From assembly GCA_023653785.1 (NCBI GenBank), contig JAMKCH010019724.1, positions 1 through 64,000 on the forward strand: DNA of 64,000 nucleotides, in the 5' to 3' direction. The translations under genes were made by a program, and so were the position numbers. Positions 23,141 to 34,775 of this stretch are shown in pieces. The notes beneath the pieces were generated by a model. The model had not been told where the DNA came from. It saw only the letters and a program-made list of their open reading frames with translations, and did not search any database. The DNA comes from Ophioderma brevispina. Lineage: Eukaryota; Echinodermata; Ophiuroidea; Amphilepidida; Ophiodermatidae. Numbering within the stretch: the stretch's first letter is position 1; every line of letters starts with the position of its first letter.

Positions 23141-23484
23141 CTAATTTTTTTTTTTATACATATGGCCTGAAAAGAGGAAATTCCACTGGAATATACGATT
23201 GCAACCACACAAGGGACAAACATTTTATTAATCAACTCCATTATTTTTAATCAAAATGATTGAACTTTGAAAATCTAAATCGAATTTGTTAAAAAAACAA
23301 GGCGAACCTCGGATTTACGACCTTTAGATTTCAGGTTCATGCGGGTGCAGATGCATAAGAGACATAATGCCTAACTTTCCATGCAAGAAGATGTGAAAAG
23401 TTAGGCATTGTCTCTTATGCATCTGCATAAACCTGAAACCAAGTGAGTTGATTTCACAGGATGGTTTAACTGGGTTTTGCTGTT

Positions 23485-23807
23485 ACTAATAATAGGTAAA
23501 GGTAAAAAAGGTAAAGGGGACGGACCTGTGTACACAGGAACGGAGTGCCCATCTCTCTTTCGAAGCGATTGGGCCAGACTCCACCATATAATGTTGCTGT
23601 AGTGGGATCGCCACACCTCATCTACAGCGAGTCTGTTACCTTCCCAGCATTGAATAATGCCGGTACCCATTTATACACCTGGGTAGAGAGGAGTAATTGA
23701 GGTAAAGCGCCTTACTCAAGGGCGAAACACATTGGCCCCAGCGGGGCTCGAACCCACAACCTTTGGCGTGCGGGCCGAGCGCTGATCCACTGGACCACAT
23801 GTGCCCT
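23485..23807 (-). mobile_element. tRNA-derived SINE (copy 2)
   Basis: Partner of 18871-19200, with the B box GGTTCGAGCCC intact and a one-base gap in the region between the boxes ('GGCGTGCGGG' on the plus strand). Duplicated with the block rather than inserted independently, because its flanks match too. Confidence 0.8.
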
Positions 23808-24525
23808 CGTTACTAATAATATGGTAAATAAATGCTCTCCAACTGGATTAGAATTTTAAACATTTGATGTTTTAGTGCCCATTACGATTTTTTTCTGTGA
23901 CAGTGGTCTGAATGTAAGAAACAACAGCTGGAAATGCTTAAAAGATGTTTGTCCTCTTAAACTCCTTAAATTATGACAGATGGTAAATTTGATCTCTCTG
24001 CAAGAGGAAAGAGCACAAAACACACAAAAAATGTCAAATGATGCACTGCAATATTAAAGTGAATTATCACACGCATGATCCAATCAAGCACTCTAATTTT
24101 GTAAATGCTTTATTCAGTATCAAGATGCTCGGCATGCATTACCCTTTCATCAAGGCGGTGCGCTCTACTTTTTATTTCCTAGTCCCTGTACACGATGTGG
24201 TTTAGCGCCCTCTCAGGCGAGTCTCTTGCGCATCGTCTTTCCGCATTTTGTGTGTTATGTTTTTCTTTATTTTTCGGGATAAATCTTCTGTGACTTTCCT
24301 GGGAACTGATTGGGCAATACAGACTAAGGCGCCATATGAATGGATTGCAGTTAAACAAATGTGATGCTACCATCTGGTTGCATTGTTTTGTGTTACTGTC
24401 GGGTATTTGTCTTGTGGTTAAAGAAAGGGTTCAGTTGAAAGATAATCTTGGCACCAGCAATCAGTTTAGGTACAATCTCCCATTATGATGACCGCATAAT
24501 ACTTTGGTTGACATATTATGCTTGC

Positions 24526-24788
24526 CAGTGGCGTACCGACCGGGGGGGGCAGGGGGGGGCAAGTTGCCCCCTCTGGCTCGAAAAAGCGGGACGATATCGA
24601 CCAAAATATGCATTTCCACCCCTCTCCTTTGGGAAATTTCGACCAATTTCAGCCTAAAATTGGGCAAAATTCAAGTGAATTTGCCATTTACGCGCGCATT
24701 TCGTCAAGTTCAGACTTCATTGGAGCAAATCACCGGGACAACTTAAAAATGTTGCCCCCTCTGGATCGACTACTTCGGTACGCCACTG
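24526..24788. mobile_element. hAT-like MITE with 8-bp target duplication (copy 2)
   Basis: Ends CAGTGGCGTACCG (24526) and CGGTACGCCACTG (to 24788) are perfect inverted repeats. They are flanked by ATGCTTGC on both sides (24518-24525 and 24789-24796). An 8-bp duplication and CAG-type ends are the signature of the hAT superfamily. The G-rich start (GGGGGGGCAGGGGGGGCAAG) is typical of related dispersed repeats. No transposase. The ORFs called across it are not genes. Confidence 0.85.
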
Positions 24789-24944
24789 ATGCTTGCACAA
24801 AACTATCCCTATTTTGCACAAAGATACCTCGCTCCACTCGCCCTAAGGCTTCACCTTCAACACGCGCCTCCGGTGATACTGGTTGAGGCTTCTTTGACAA
24901 AGACTAGGCATGCATGTTTGAAACATAAGGGCCAGGACATGTTA

Positions 24945-25410
24945 GACTACCATATCCAACATATGGCAGGTTATATATTTGACATGCTAATAATGCTTTA
25001 ACCTGCCATTTACAGCAAATATGGCAGGCTAACACATATACCTTGCCATATGCAACACATGACAGGCTGATACATTTAGCCTGCCAAAACAACATAATTA
25101 TGGTAAGCTAGTACATTTAGCCTACCATATATACACAGCATGACAGGCTAATACATTTAGCCTACCATATATACACAGCATATGACTGGCTAATACATTT
25201 AGCCTACCATATATACACAGCATATGACAGGCTAATACATTTAGCCTACCATACATACACAGCATATGACAGGCTAATACATTTAGCCTGCCATACACAG
25301 CATGTGGCAGGATAATATAGTTAGCCCGTCATATACAGCATATGGCAGGCTAAAACAATTAGCCTGCCATATACAGAATCTAGCAGGCTAATACATTTAG
25401 CCTACCATGT
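24945..25410. repeat. ~42-bp minisatellite with AGGCTAA/TTAGCCT dyads (copy 2)
   Basis: About eleven units. The core 'GACAGGCTAATACATTTAGC' + 'CTACCATATATACACAGCATAT' is nearly perfect in the four units between 25140 and 25290 and decays to both sides. Not a CRISPR array: the dyads are inside adjoining units and there are no unique spacers. Confidence 0.85.
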
Positions 25411-25577
25411 AAGCTGTTATTAAAATATTTTCAGTGGTTTAACTTTCAGAAATTTCACCAATTTAAAATTACAGATTTTCTGATGAGCATATTATAAAGT
25501 CTGAATCATGCTGATTGGTCAATCTAAGAGTTTTGACAAAATTCTTTGGGTATCAGAGTAACATAACTGTGGGGGGT

Positions 25578-25722
25578 CCATAACCTGACCCATCTGACAC
25601 ACTTTTTTCTGACACACTTAAGAATTTGGAAACCTTTCACAGAATAAAGCACAAGTTTATTCTGTTAAGGTTTCATAATTCATAAGTGTGTCAGAAAAAA
25701 AGTGTGTCAGATGGACCAGGTT
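25578..25722. repeat. Foldback element (copy 2)
   Basis: Arms 'CATCTGACACACTTTTTTCT' and 'AGAAAAAAAGTGTGTCAGATG' are almost exact reverse complements over more than 40 bp, with the 'TTTATTCTGTTAAGG' loop. Partner of 21005-21160. Confidence 0.8.
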
Positions 25723-26704
25723 ACAGAAACTCTCTAAATGGGACCTACCATCCTCATGCAACTACTTTAATCTTTTACCATACTGCTGCTGATTCCACAA
25801 AATTGCAGAACAAATTTTTCTAAATAATTTTGTTTCTGAAGTTTAATATTGATTGGGACATAATGGGGAATGTAATAAAATGTATGCATGACTTCTTATT
25901 TTGAAAGGTGCGTGTTCCGATCGTCTTTGAGACCCCCCCCCCCGATTTACCCGGAAGTAGTATCGATTTTGATATCAGATGAAAGGCTGTATTTTTCTCA
26001 TGGAGTCATGAAAATTTGAGCCCTCAAATCCATTCATTCCCAAGATATAAACTAGAAGTTCGCGGTCTCGGCTTTCGCGCTCGCGATCTTCAAAGAAGAA
26101 TATAAGTGTGGGCCGCAATGACCTTTGGACCCTGGCACGATGACCTTTGATCTCATAAACATAGAGGGATCGCATGGTGCACTTATGAACAAAGTTGGTT
26201 CAATTGAACTTCAAGCTTTTCATTGAGATCAATTTTACATTTAGCCCATTTTTCAACTTGACCTCACATGACCTTTCACCTTTCAAACTATGACCTTTGA
26301 CTTTCAACATGACCTGTTACCTCATCAACATATGGGATCCCATGTTGCACATATGACAGCCAAGTTTGGTTCCAATTGAAGTTAAACTTTTCAATTGAGG
26401 TCAATTTAAAAAAAAACTTAACATTTGACACACACATCCATACAACCCCACCACACACATACATACACACGCACAACGGATTGCTAAGTGGGCCTGCCAG
26501 CTATAGCTTGCAGGGGGCCCACAAAAACCGCCAAATTAGTGGTTAACCATCAATAATTAGAACAATATTGAATAGGGCTTTGTAGTATGCATTGTTGCTT
26601 ATACCATCAAAAACTGCAAGTTGTTTCCCACAGTACTTAACGGGGGGTGTATGCAAGTGCCAAGCTCTAATATCAAGTAGAGAACACAATAGACATAAAT
26701 CGGA

Positions 26705-27690
26705 AAGCACTTAACCCTCACCCGGAGCGGGTCGTTTTGCCGACCAACGGCCCAAATGCAACGAGGTGCCATATATTGTTATTTTAACGGCCAAGATGCA
26801 ACGCGAAACAAATTTTGCGTTTCATGCATCTTTCTTTGGCCGTTTTTCCAGGCACAGGAATAAGTAGCGTAAAGTCGTTAAAGGCCCAGATGCAACGAAG
26901 AAACATCCGCATAAGTTCCGGACAGACGGCCCAGATGCAACGAGGAACATCGCGTAATTTCCCGGAAGACGGCCAGATGCACGAGGAACATCGCGCATTT
27001 CCGGAAGACGTCCCAGATGCAACGAGGACATCGCGTGCGGAATGCAATGAGAACAGGGATCCTAAATGAAATAAAATAAATAAGATTGCGTACGGCACAC
27101 TGATCTGCATGAATTCTGTAGCTTATAGTTCGACAGTCGTGCTTGGCCGCTATTAAGCTACGTCATAGTCGTGCGTGCGCTATTACGCTACTACGTCCAT
27201 GCGCCGGTTTTTACTTCATGAATGCGTTTTATGCATATTAAAGTAGCTTATCGAAAATGGTGGCTCTATCACCATCGATACTCGAATGTCTAGGGCATTT
27301 GTACACAGTGTCACCTCAGACAACCCTCCTGATGCAAAGCATTGCGCCTCTGCGGGCCAAACGTCCGAAATGCAGTGAAGATCGCAATCATTTCCCGGGA
27401 ATAGAGCGTCCCCAGGTGCAACGAGGAACATCGCGTTCATTTTCCGGGAAGATGGCCCAGATGCACGCGGAACATTGCGTCATTTTCCGTAAAGCCGGCC
27501 CAGATTCAACGAGGAACTCGCAATCATTTCCCGGTAATACGAGGCCCAGATGCAATGCGGTGCAATGAGAGACATTTGCGGCGCAAAAAATAGTTTTTGT
27601 TGACGGCCGAGATGCAACGAGTAACATTTGCCGACCGGTCCACGTTTTTCGTTGCAACCGCATTGCGTCTGCCGTGTTAGGGTTAATAAG
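26705..27690. repeat. CpG-rich minisatellite element (copy 2)
   Basis: Clusters at about 26745-27050 and 27345-27650 of the same 'GCAACGAGGAACATCGCG' units as copy 1. Borders are TTAACCCTCACCCGG (26708) and GTTAGGGTTA (about 27675). Confidence 0.75.
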
Positions 27691-27839
27691 GGCCCTAATT
27701 TTTTTTTTTATACATATTTCCATTCAAAGAGGAATTCCACTGTAATTAAGATTGCAACCCACAGAGTGAACCAACAATTTATTGAATCACTCCATTATTT
27801 TAATCAAATGATGGAACTTGAAAAATCTATCAAAGAACT

Positions 27840-29010
27840 TTGTTCAAACAATGCGAACTCGTATTTAAGCCGAATGCTAAAATGTTTCCCCGCCTAATGT
27901 TTAGCGATCTACTAACATTTATAAATGCACTTCAACTCCCTACTCCACCCCCTCCCCACTACCCCCAACATCACCCCTCCCACACCCCACAAACCCACCC
28001 TCCCAACCCCACACTCCCCAACACCACCCCATCCCCAACACCCCCCACAACACCCCACCCCCTCCTTAACACCCCTCAATACCCCAACCCTACCCAATCC
28101 CTATCACACGCCTCCCCTTTCACCAACAACCCCGCAATACCCGCCCTTCCCCTCCCCACACCCGCACACCTCATCGTCCGCCATCATGCAACACGCCCGA
28201 CCCCCTCCCCACAGCCCGCAACAACTCCACCCCCTCCCCAACAACATGCAACACCCCACCCCCGCCCAACACCCCCTCCCAACACCCACTCCCTCTCCAT
28301 CACCCAACCCCCTCCCCACCACCAACCCCCTCCCCCAACCCCCCACCCCTCCCCAACACCTCACCAACCCCTCACCCATAGCATAGTAGTCCTCATGTGT
28401 GAAGAATTTTGCCTACCGATTCAAACCGTTTCATAGATACCGCAATTACCATATGGGTATCTCATTTGCATACCAGAGCCACATATATCTCATACTTTCA
28501 ATTGCAAAAAGGAATGTGCCCCATGATAGGCAGTCATTCAGCGCAGGAATTTTGGTATCCAATGTACAGTTTAAAAAATATAGCAATTACGCTGCTTTTT
28601 GCATATTTAATTAGCTCATTTGCATACTCAATATGCCCGAAATATGGCCCAAAATCTAATCAGGTCAAGAATCTTCAGTCTGCTTTCCATCCACCAAGTT
28701 ACATCATTATAACGCCTGACGGAACTCCAAAAACTTTGTAAACAGGCCTTGCGAAATTCTCATAAATTATGCAAATTAATACTTTAATTAGCAGATTTTA
28801 CGGCCACAATCTCATCATGTCGAGAATTCATGTCGTCAACCCGCTTCCTTTTTTTTCTTTTCCCCAGTTCATCATTGTCGCCCTTACGGAACGCCAGATA
28901 AATGGTATATAAACATGGGTAATTTTTGTCACAGAACGGACGAACGGACGGACGTACGAACGGATCTGACGCTGCTCATTTCATAGTTCCCGTTCCGAAC
29001 TCGTTCGGCG
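27840..29010. mobile_element. Composite element C, copy 1, with C-rich tract
   Basis: Begins with 'ACAATGCGAACTCGTATTTA' and 'TGTTTCCCCGCC'. Then 27930-28380 is almost free of G and made of A/C/T with runs of CCCC. It goes on with 'CTCATTTGCATAC', 'CATGATAGGC', 'GCAGGAATTTTGGTATCC', 'TCAGGTC', 'CCACCAAGTTACATCATT', 'GAACGGACGGACG' and ends 'TTCCGAACTCGTTCGGCGGGAC'. The same order is at 37855-40345. The 198- and 153-codon proline-rich frames here follow from base composition. Element class unknown. Confidence 0.7.
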
Positions 29011-29029
29011 GGACAATTAACGCCTTCCC

Positions 29030-29215
29030 ACACCAGGGGTAGTAGTCAATCCAAAGTTTAAATCCGGTTTTGTCCCAGTGAACGAGGGTGGCCGCCGGAT
29101 TTAACTTCACACTACCACAGCAATTGCCTACCCCTTCCCTCCCCTTTCCCGCTGCGTGCATCCTCCATCCTACAACCAACCCTCCTACTCCCTCCTCCAA
29201 ATGATAATTCAAACC
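29030..29215 (-). mobile_element. 3' terminal fragment of the same LINE family as 15370-16490
   Basis: 'AGTAGT', 'TCCAAAGTTTAAATCCGGTTTTG' and 'GAACGAGGGTGG' match 15372-15420, and the pyrimidine-rich continuation (CTACTCCCTCCTCC) is similar. It is a strongly 5'-truncated minus-strand copy beside the end of element C. Confidence 0.6.
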
Positions 29216-29468
29216 TTATTATCAAAATATGGAGTAATATACTAGAGATGACTATAGGATCCAATGAACAAGTGTATGGCACTGTCTTGTAACATTAAGT
29301 CAGACACATCAAATGCAAAATTGGAAGCCAAATCCAGTTAATTGTTAAATATGTGCCCCTATAACAGAAATTACCGGTGAAAAAATGGACGTTGAAGTTG
29401 AGAGTATTAGGTTTAGTTGTTAGAACACAATACATGTCTTTCTGATACTTAGGACTTTAGATTCCCTG

Positions 29469-30009
29469 ATGTTAGATACAATAAATGTATTTTGATACTT
29501 TTAAAATATGGTCACATGATGTCAATCCATATGGCAGCCAAAAACGGAACATCTTCAAAAAAATACTGACCCCAAATTTCAAATTTCTAAGTATCTACAG
29601 CCCTTCAAATCAACATCAATGTGTCATATTGACTTTAGACATGTACTTTGATGTACAACCAATGTAAAAACATACATTTCAATTTGTTTAATGCGCCAAG
29701 CCAAATCGAACATAAAAAACTAATATGTTGCAAAGTTGTTAACATACCATAAGCAATTAATTTTTTCACATATATTGCACTTAATTTATAATTTGACCAT
29801 TTTTATTTATCGGGATTTACCCTGGTACTTGGTTATGATATCGGTACATTCTAATTGTTCCATTGATACAATAAAATTATACTGAAGGTAATATTTAGAA
29901 ATTTGTTCAAGGTATGTTTTTAAGATATTCACGTTTTTGGCTGCCATATTGATTGACATAATGTTAAAACTTTAAAAGTATGCAGAAATACATTATTGTA
30001 TCTAAACAA
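29469..30009. repeat. Inverted-repeat element, arms ~130 bp
   Basis: 'AGATACAATAAATGTATTT', 'ATACTTTTAAA', 'ATGTCAAT' and 'ATATGGCAGCCAAAAACG' on the left (29469-29550) recur inverted at 29932-30009, and the pairing continues weakly inward to about 29610 and 29890. No coding capacity. Ends are diverged, so borders are approximate. Confidence 0.65.
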
Positions 30010-30212
30010 CATAATCTAATTACTTCATGTTATTTTTATCGCAGGACCCCAGTACTCTTTGTTTAAAATGTGTAAGGTGATTTTTGTGGGGATCTTTGAC
30101 TTTCCATTTTTGACTGTAATAAATGCCCCCCTTTTTTTTTAAAAATCAATAATATTCAGTAACAGTATTGCAGTGAATGCGAGGTGTATGGGTCTAAAAT
30201 TACGTGTCATCA

Positions 30213-30991
30213 AGTTTAAAAATACAGCAAGTAAACTTGCATCATAGCCCTGGCAAGGATGGCAGTCGGGAACATGACCTATTGGTTCTGATCTTTGAAA
30301 TCCTCCACATATGAAGGCAACCCCTATTGCACCTACCCTAAAGTTTAATTGGACTTCAACTTTTTGCAGAAGACCTGAAAAAAATCAACCTAACCAAACT
30401 GGAACACACACACATACGGACATGCGCGCTATCGCAAAATCCCTCTACTGTTTTTCAAGCCAGGGGATAATAAAGGATTATGGTTGCATACCTTTTCAAA
30501 ATTCTTTCACCATTGTTAAAAAATTTACTCAAATAGCTGTGCATTTTTGTAACTGTGAGTAGTGAAGCTACAAACTATGCTGTTTGATCCCAAGTTAGAA
30601 TTTGATGTAAAAAAAAAAAAAAAAAAAAGTTCATGACCTTTGACATCCTCCACATATGAAGGAACCCCTATTGCACCTACCCTAAGTTTAAATTGGACTT
30701 CAACTTTTTGCAGAAGACCTGAAAAACATAAACCTAACCAAACTGGAACACACATACATACATATGGAAACCTAACCAAACTGGAACACACACACATACG
30801 GACATGCGCGCTATCGCAAAATCCCTCTACTGTTTTTCAAGCCAGGGGATAATAAAGGATTATGGTTGCATACCTTTTTAAAATTCTTTCACCATTGTTA
30901 AAAAATTTACTCAAATAGCTGTGCATTTTTGTAACTGTGAGTAGTGAAGCTACAAACTATGCTGTTTGATCCCAAGTTAGAATTTGATGTC
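30213..30991. repeat. Repeat family F, tandem pair joined by poly(A)
   Basis: Copy a (about 30290-30608) and copy b (30636-30991) share 'CCTCCACATATGAAGG', 'CCTATTGCACCTACCCTAA', 'GGACATGCGCGCTATCGCAA' and 'GGATAATAAAGGATTATGG'. An A-run of 20 (30609-30628) separates them. Copy b has an extra 'CCTAACCAAACTGGAACACA' repeat. The family opens with the palindrome GCAAGTAAACTTGC (30227-30240), also at 41155-41168. Confidence 0.8.
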
Positions 30992-30999
30992 ATAAAGGA

Positions 31000-32580
31000 A
31001 CTCCTTCTAGCATTTTAATAGTGCTGTCTTTATCCACGGTCAGTGCATGCATTACTAGGTTGCAAAATCTGACATGTGCAGTGAAGTCACCCTAAGATCA
31101 CACAGAGCATACTGCTATATTACACAGCTAATAAAGAATAAAAGGCAACTTTTTGTAACAAGGTAAACAAGACTGGTCTTGCTTCATGTAAAAACAAGAC
31201 TAAAATCGTATTCATTAATTCTGGACACGAACGACCAAAACACCGCGTATGTGCGTATCCTTACCTCGGAAGCGCATGTTCCAATGCCCTTGACAATGGC
31301 AATATAGCGCGTTTAATGCAGGGTACTGTAGGGCGTAGTCGTGCGTAATTTGAATGCATGTACGCTTGTATCAAGCTCTCTGTGCGTACGCCGTATCCCA
31401 GAATTAAAGAATACGATTATAGTCAAGTTGGTCCTGAATCTACATGGTTCAAGTTTGGGTCCTGGGGCTGCCACTCCGCTTGAGCTATGTGCATTGAAAA
31501 CATTTTTGCATTTGGAATTCTGGTATCCTTGACCTTTGACCTCTGAAAACATCAAAATTACCGGGGCTGAAAGGCTAAACTTGTCCAAAATGGGCTGATT
31601 TTGCAAGATTTTGCAGAATTACCGGGAGGCGCGCGCGCCCCCTCCGCCCCCTCCCTAGATCCGCGCCTGGTAATATTAATGCTATATCGTTACCAAATTT
31701 GACTCTCCCCCTGGGGCCCAGTGCTGCATTGCTACCAATTCTGACCCCGGGCTAAATAGTTGATTTCCAGGCATTGAAAGGTTCTACATGTTGACCCCTG
31801 AAGTTGTTGACATTTGACCCCTGAAGTTGTTGACATTTAACCCCTGGGGGTCAAAGTGGCTAAAGAAACATTTAGGGGCAAAGGACTATATGACTACCAA
31901 GTTTGGGCCCTGACCAGGGGGACTATAGCATTAAGACAGAAAGAATGAAGGACATAAATATGACGTTAAGTGTGAGAAAGTGAGTGAGATAGATAGTGAG
32001 GTACAAAGACGAGGGCCAGGACCAGCAAAAATTGTCATCAATTAGGCCCTTGAAACTTGATTATTAGTTTCTCGTCCCCCGCCCGCGTTATGATTTTTGG
32101 GCCGCGTTAGCGGCCGAAAATCTGAAAATAATTCATTATTTTGAAAAATTCTGTTCAAGCATCACCTTTTCAGTCGATATTGGAATTTTTTAGTAGGAAA
32201 CCTGTCTCGGAAGTCTCGGAAATAAGTCTAAAAGTAGACCCAATATTGTTCGTATTTTGTCGATCCCCTGTAGGTTCATTTCAAATGCAAGTGTTTCATG
32301 AGTGAAATTGAAACAAGTTGCCTAAAAAGTACTGGTAGGCTTGTATGACACCATAAATATTAAGTCAAAGTCAGTTCCTGTATTTTAAAACCCACATTAA
32401 CAATAAGCACATCAGTGTATCAATGTCTCTTCACAAAGTAAGTCAGTTTGACATAACTGACAACTAGTATGTCATTTTTTAAATGTCAACAATTTGGCAA
32501 AAGATCTCATAAAAGTTGTGGCTTTATTTCTCTGAAACACTTTATTTGCAGCACACATGGGTGGTGAGAAAAATTAGGTC
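31000..32580. other. Unassigned region with short repeats
   Basis: Holds a second copy of the 2771 repeat (31545-31670, opposite orientation). A 23-bp motif occurs twice in tandem ('GACCCCTGAAGTTGTTGACATT' type, 31795-31840). 'GACATAAATATGACG' tracts and a 'GGGCCGCGTTAGCGGCC' palindrome (32099-32115) are present. No gene recognised. Confidence 0.5.
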
Positions 32581-32955
32581 TTTAAAGGCACTATCAGATT
32601 TGCAAAATCAGATTTTTGTTTTTTTGTAACAGGTTTTGGAAAAAGCCTTGAAATAAGGTCACAGGAACCAGGAGCATTTTTTTTTTGTAATTGCTCCTCG
32701 TTCACAGGATTTTACTTTACACAGGAGCATTTTTCCAAAAATTCAGTTTTTACTGCAATTACTTTATCAATAAAACACGTCTCTATTGATCCATTTACTT
32801 TAAGTTGTTGGCACCCTTAGACTCTGAAGTCGCCATCAAGTCAGGTCCGGCTTTGTAAAGCAGTTACTTCCATGGAAGACAGGGCCTATCGGATTAATCC
32901 AACCAATATTTTTACAGCATTTGTGCCAGGCTACCTTTTTCTTCACCATTTCCAG

Positions 32956-33205
32956 TGGGGGGGGCAAAGGGGGCATTTTCCCCGTTTGCCAACCCCTCAA
33001 GCCGAAAGAAAAATGGATTTTTGGCAAAAATCAGCGTTGGGAACAAAAAACACATTTTTGGGGAGAAAAATCAGAGATTTGGGGCCAAAATTGGTTTAAA
33101 ATCTCAAAATTTTTGATATTTTGCCCCTCAGAATTTCACTTTTTCCCAAAAAAATTTCACTTTGCTCCCCCCCCCCACATGAAAAGAGGTCTGGCGCCGC
33201 CACTG
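32956..33205 (-). mobile_element. 250-bp insertion with 11-bp target duplication
   Basis: ACCATTTCCAG stands on both sides (32945-32955 and 33206-33216). Read on the minus strand the element starts 'TCAGTGGCGGCGCCAGACC' and ends in a G/C-rich 'GCCCCCTTTGCCCCCCCCA'. This is a very common kind of dispersed repeat, similar in its first bases to the hAT-like MITE at 24526, but the duplication is longer than hAT produces. Class uncertain. Confidence 0.7.
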
Positions 33206-33382
33206 ACCATTTCCAGGTGCAAATGGTGATTTTATGAGCTTGCAATGTGCACTGCAAGGGGTGACTTCAACCAACCTTATAAGGGGGAAACCAACCTTAT
33301 AAGGGGGAAAATGGCTATTCAGTTGGAGGCTTCCATATGAACACTTACTGCAATATGCATTTGAATAAAGATTCACAATTTT

Positions 33383-33746
33383 TTTAGAGGGCCATGGTCC
33401 GATCGCAAATAGCCTCATCCTTCAGAACCCCAGATTTTACTGGAAGTGGTCAAAAGTTTGGTATCTGAAAGCAGCTACTATTTTTCTTGATTAACCTGTG
33501 AAATCTTAGGGCTAAAAGATGTTTGGCTCTGAGTTTGGATGTTATGACTATGAGTGAAAATGTAACCCATTTTGGTCAACCAATAATTTTACAAAGTACT
33601 CTATGGGGATACAAATCACATTTTTAGCTCTCACGTCAAAACAGTTTGAAATATACACGCGACACTTTACAGGTGGGTTTTTGGGGTGAAGGTCAGTCTA
33701 TCAAGATGAAAACTTTATATACATAAATCGGGTCATCACCCTTTAA
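33383..33746 (+). mobile_element. MITE family B, copy 1
   Basis: Shares 'CCAGATTTTACTGGAAGTGG', 'GGTATC', 'CTATTTTTCT', 'ACCTGTGAAATCTTAGGGC', 'GTACTCTATGGGG' and 'TCTATCAAGATGAAAACTTT' with copies at 34406-34760 (inverted) and 41744-42090. Ends are TTAGAGG and CCCTTTAA, poorly conserved inverted repeats. Nested in the family A copy. Confidence 0.7.
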
Positions 33747-34261
33747 CACCATATTAGAGAGAATCCTACAGACTTATCCTTCACTTAGCTACTCGTGTAA
33801 ATTTCCAATATTTTTTATGAATTTGTGTGCATCATAGATAGTGCCTTAGTATTCTGCCACCACATCTTTCAACATGCAGTTTATTCCATTGAGGCTGACA
33901 AATTCATAGGGTGGTGGCACAATACAAAATTCTTCCATGCCTCTAATACATGAATAATGTTTCGAATGATACATGTTGATAGTGAAACATAACATCATAC
34001 CTGCAACAAAATATTCAAATGGGGTTGTGAGCAGTGAAGAACACAGCAAACACACACACACTAAAAAAATACATTGGTTCTCGGACCGCTTGTGTCGCCT
34101 GCCGTCGAGGTTTGTGAATAATAGGCCCTCCCATGACCTTTGACCTTGATGTGACCTTTGATCTCATCATCAAATGGAGGATGCCATGTTGCACCTGTGA
34201 CCCAAGTTTGGTTTAAATCCATCGAAGTATGTGGATATTACAGGCAAATGTTAACCCTTTT

Positions 34262-34335
34262 TCACGACAACAGACATCAACAACAGACATCAACAACAAC
34301 AGACATCAACAACAACAGACATCAACAACAGTGGA
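34262..34335. repeat. (ACAACAGACATCA)n microsatellite
   Basis: Four or five units of ACATCAACAACAACAG with length variation, at the end of a TGACCTTTGACC-type repeat. Confidence 0.85.
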
Positions 34336-34405
34336 CAAGTGATCCCTGTGTCTTCCTGCCTTAGGGCAGGAGAAACAAAAAGTAGATCAGTAAATTACAT
34401 GTTGC

Positions 34406-34760
34406 TTAAAGGGGGATGGCCCGATGCAGGCATATGAAGTTGTTGCCCATCTTGATATATTGGCCTTCACTCCAAAACCCCTTCTGCAAAGTCTCGCGCC
34501 GGTGTCAACCCTTTGATGCGAGAGCTAAAAACATGATTTTGTAAGCCCCATAGAGTACTGTGTAAAATTATACTGGTCAACCAAATGGGTCATATTTTCT
34601 CTCATAATTTCCAACCAAACATCCTTTGGCTCTAAGATTTCATAGGGTAAATGAGAAAAATAGTAGCTTTCTCCTGATACCAAAATGTTTGACCACTTCC
34701 AGTAAAATCTGGGGATTCTGGGGACGAGGTTCTTAGCGATCGGGCTGACCTGTAATCCCC
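34406..34760 (-). mobile_element. MITE family B, copy 2
   Basis: Inverted relative to copy 1. Left end TTAAAGGGGGATGGCCCGAT and right end GATCGGGCTGACC...CCCC are partly inverted. It ends a few bases before the target duplication of the palindromic element at 34776. Confidence 0.7.
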
Positions 34761-34775
34761 TGAGCACTATACCTG

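Larger units (their letters stand above)
18690..23305. repeat. Tandem duplication I, copy 1 (~4.6 kb)
   Basis: Starts at 'GACCTTTAGATTTCAGG' and runs to 'ACAAGGCGAACCTCG'. The same order of blocks is found from 23315 onward: hairpin, tRNA-derived SINE, hAT-like MITE, 42-bp minisatellite, foldback, CpG-rich minisatellite, 'AGGGCCCTAATTTTTTTTT'. The copies differ mainly by single-base gains and losses. Confidence 0.85.
23315..27830. repeat. Tandem duplication I, copy 2
   Basis: Second copy of 18690-23305, in the same orientation and directly adjacent. Offsets between matching landmarks shrink from about 4630 to 4550 bp through accumulated indels. At its right end it continues into the composite element at 27840, of which copy 1 keeps only about 15-20 bases. 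Confidence 0.85.
32582..33849. mobile_element. MITE family A, copy 2, expanded by nested insertions
   Basis: Left end TTAAAGGCACTATCAG (32582-32597) and right end GATAGTGCCTTAG (to 33849) with the family-specific 'ACAGACTTATCCTTCACTT' before it. Copy 1 is 366 bp; here the interval is 1268 bp because at least two other elements (32956-33205, 33383-33746) lie inside. Confidence 0.65.

Noticed and set aside
24945..25410. Regular repeats that resemble a CRISPR array at first sight
   Set aside because: Units adjoin without unique spacers, dyads lie inside units, the array is duplicated with its block, and the genome is eukaryotic.
27840..28436. 198- and 153-codon proline-rich ORFs
   Set aside because: They follow from a C-rich, G-poor tract in a repeat; both frames and the opposite strand stay open for the same reason. 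The second copy of the element has quite different 'protein'.
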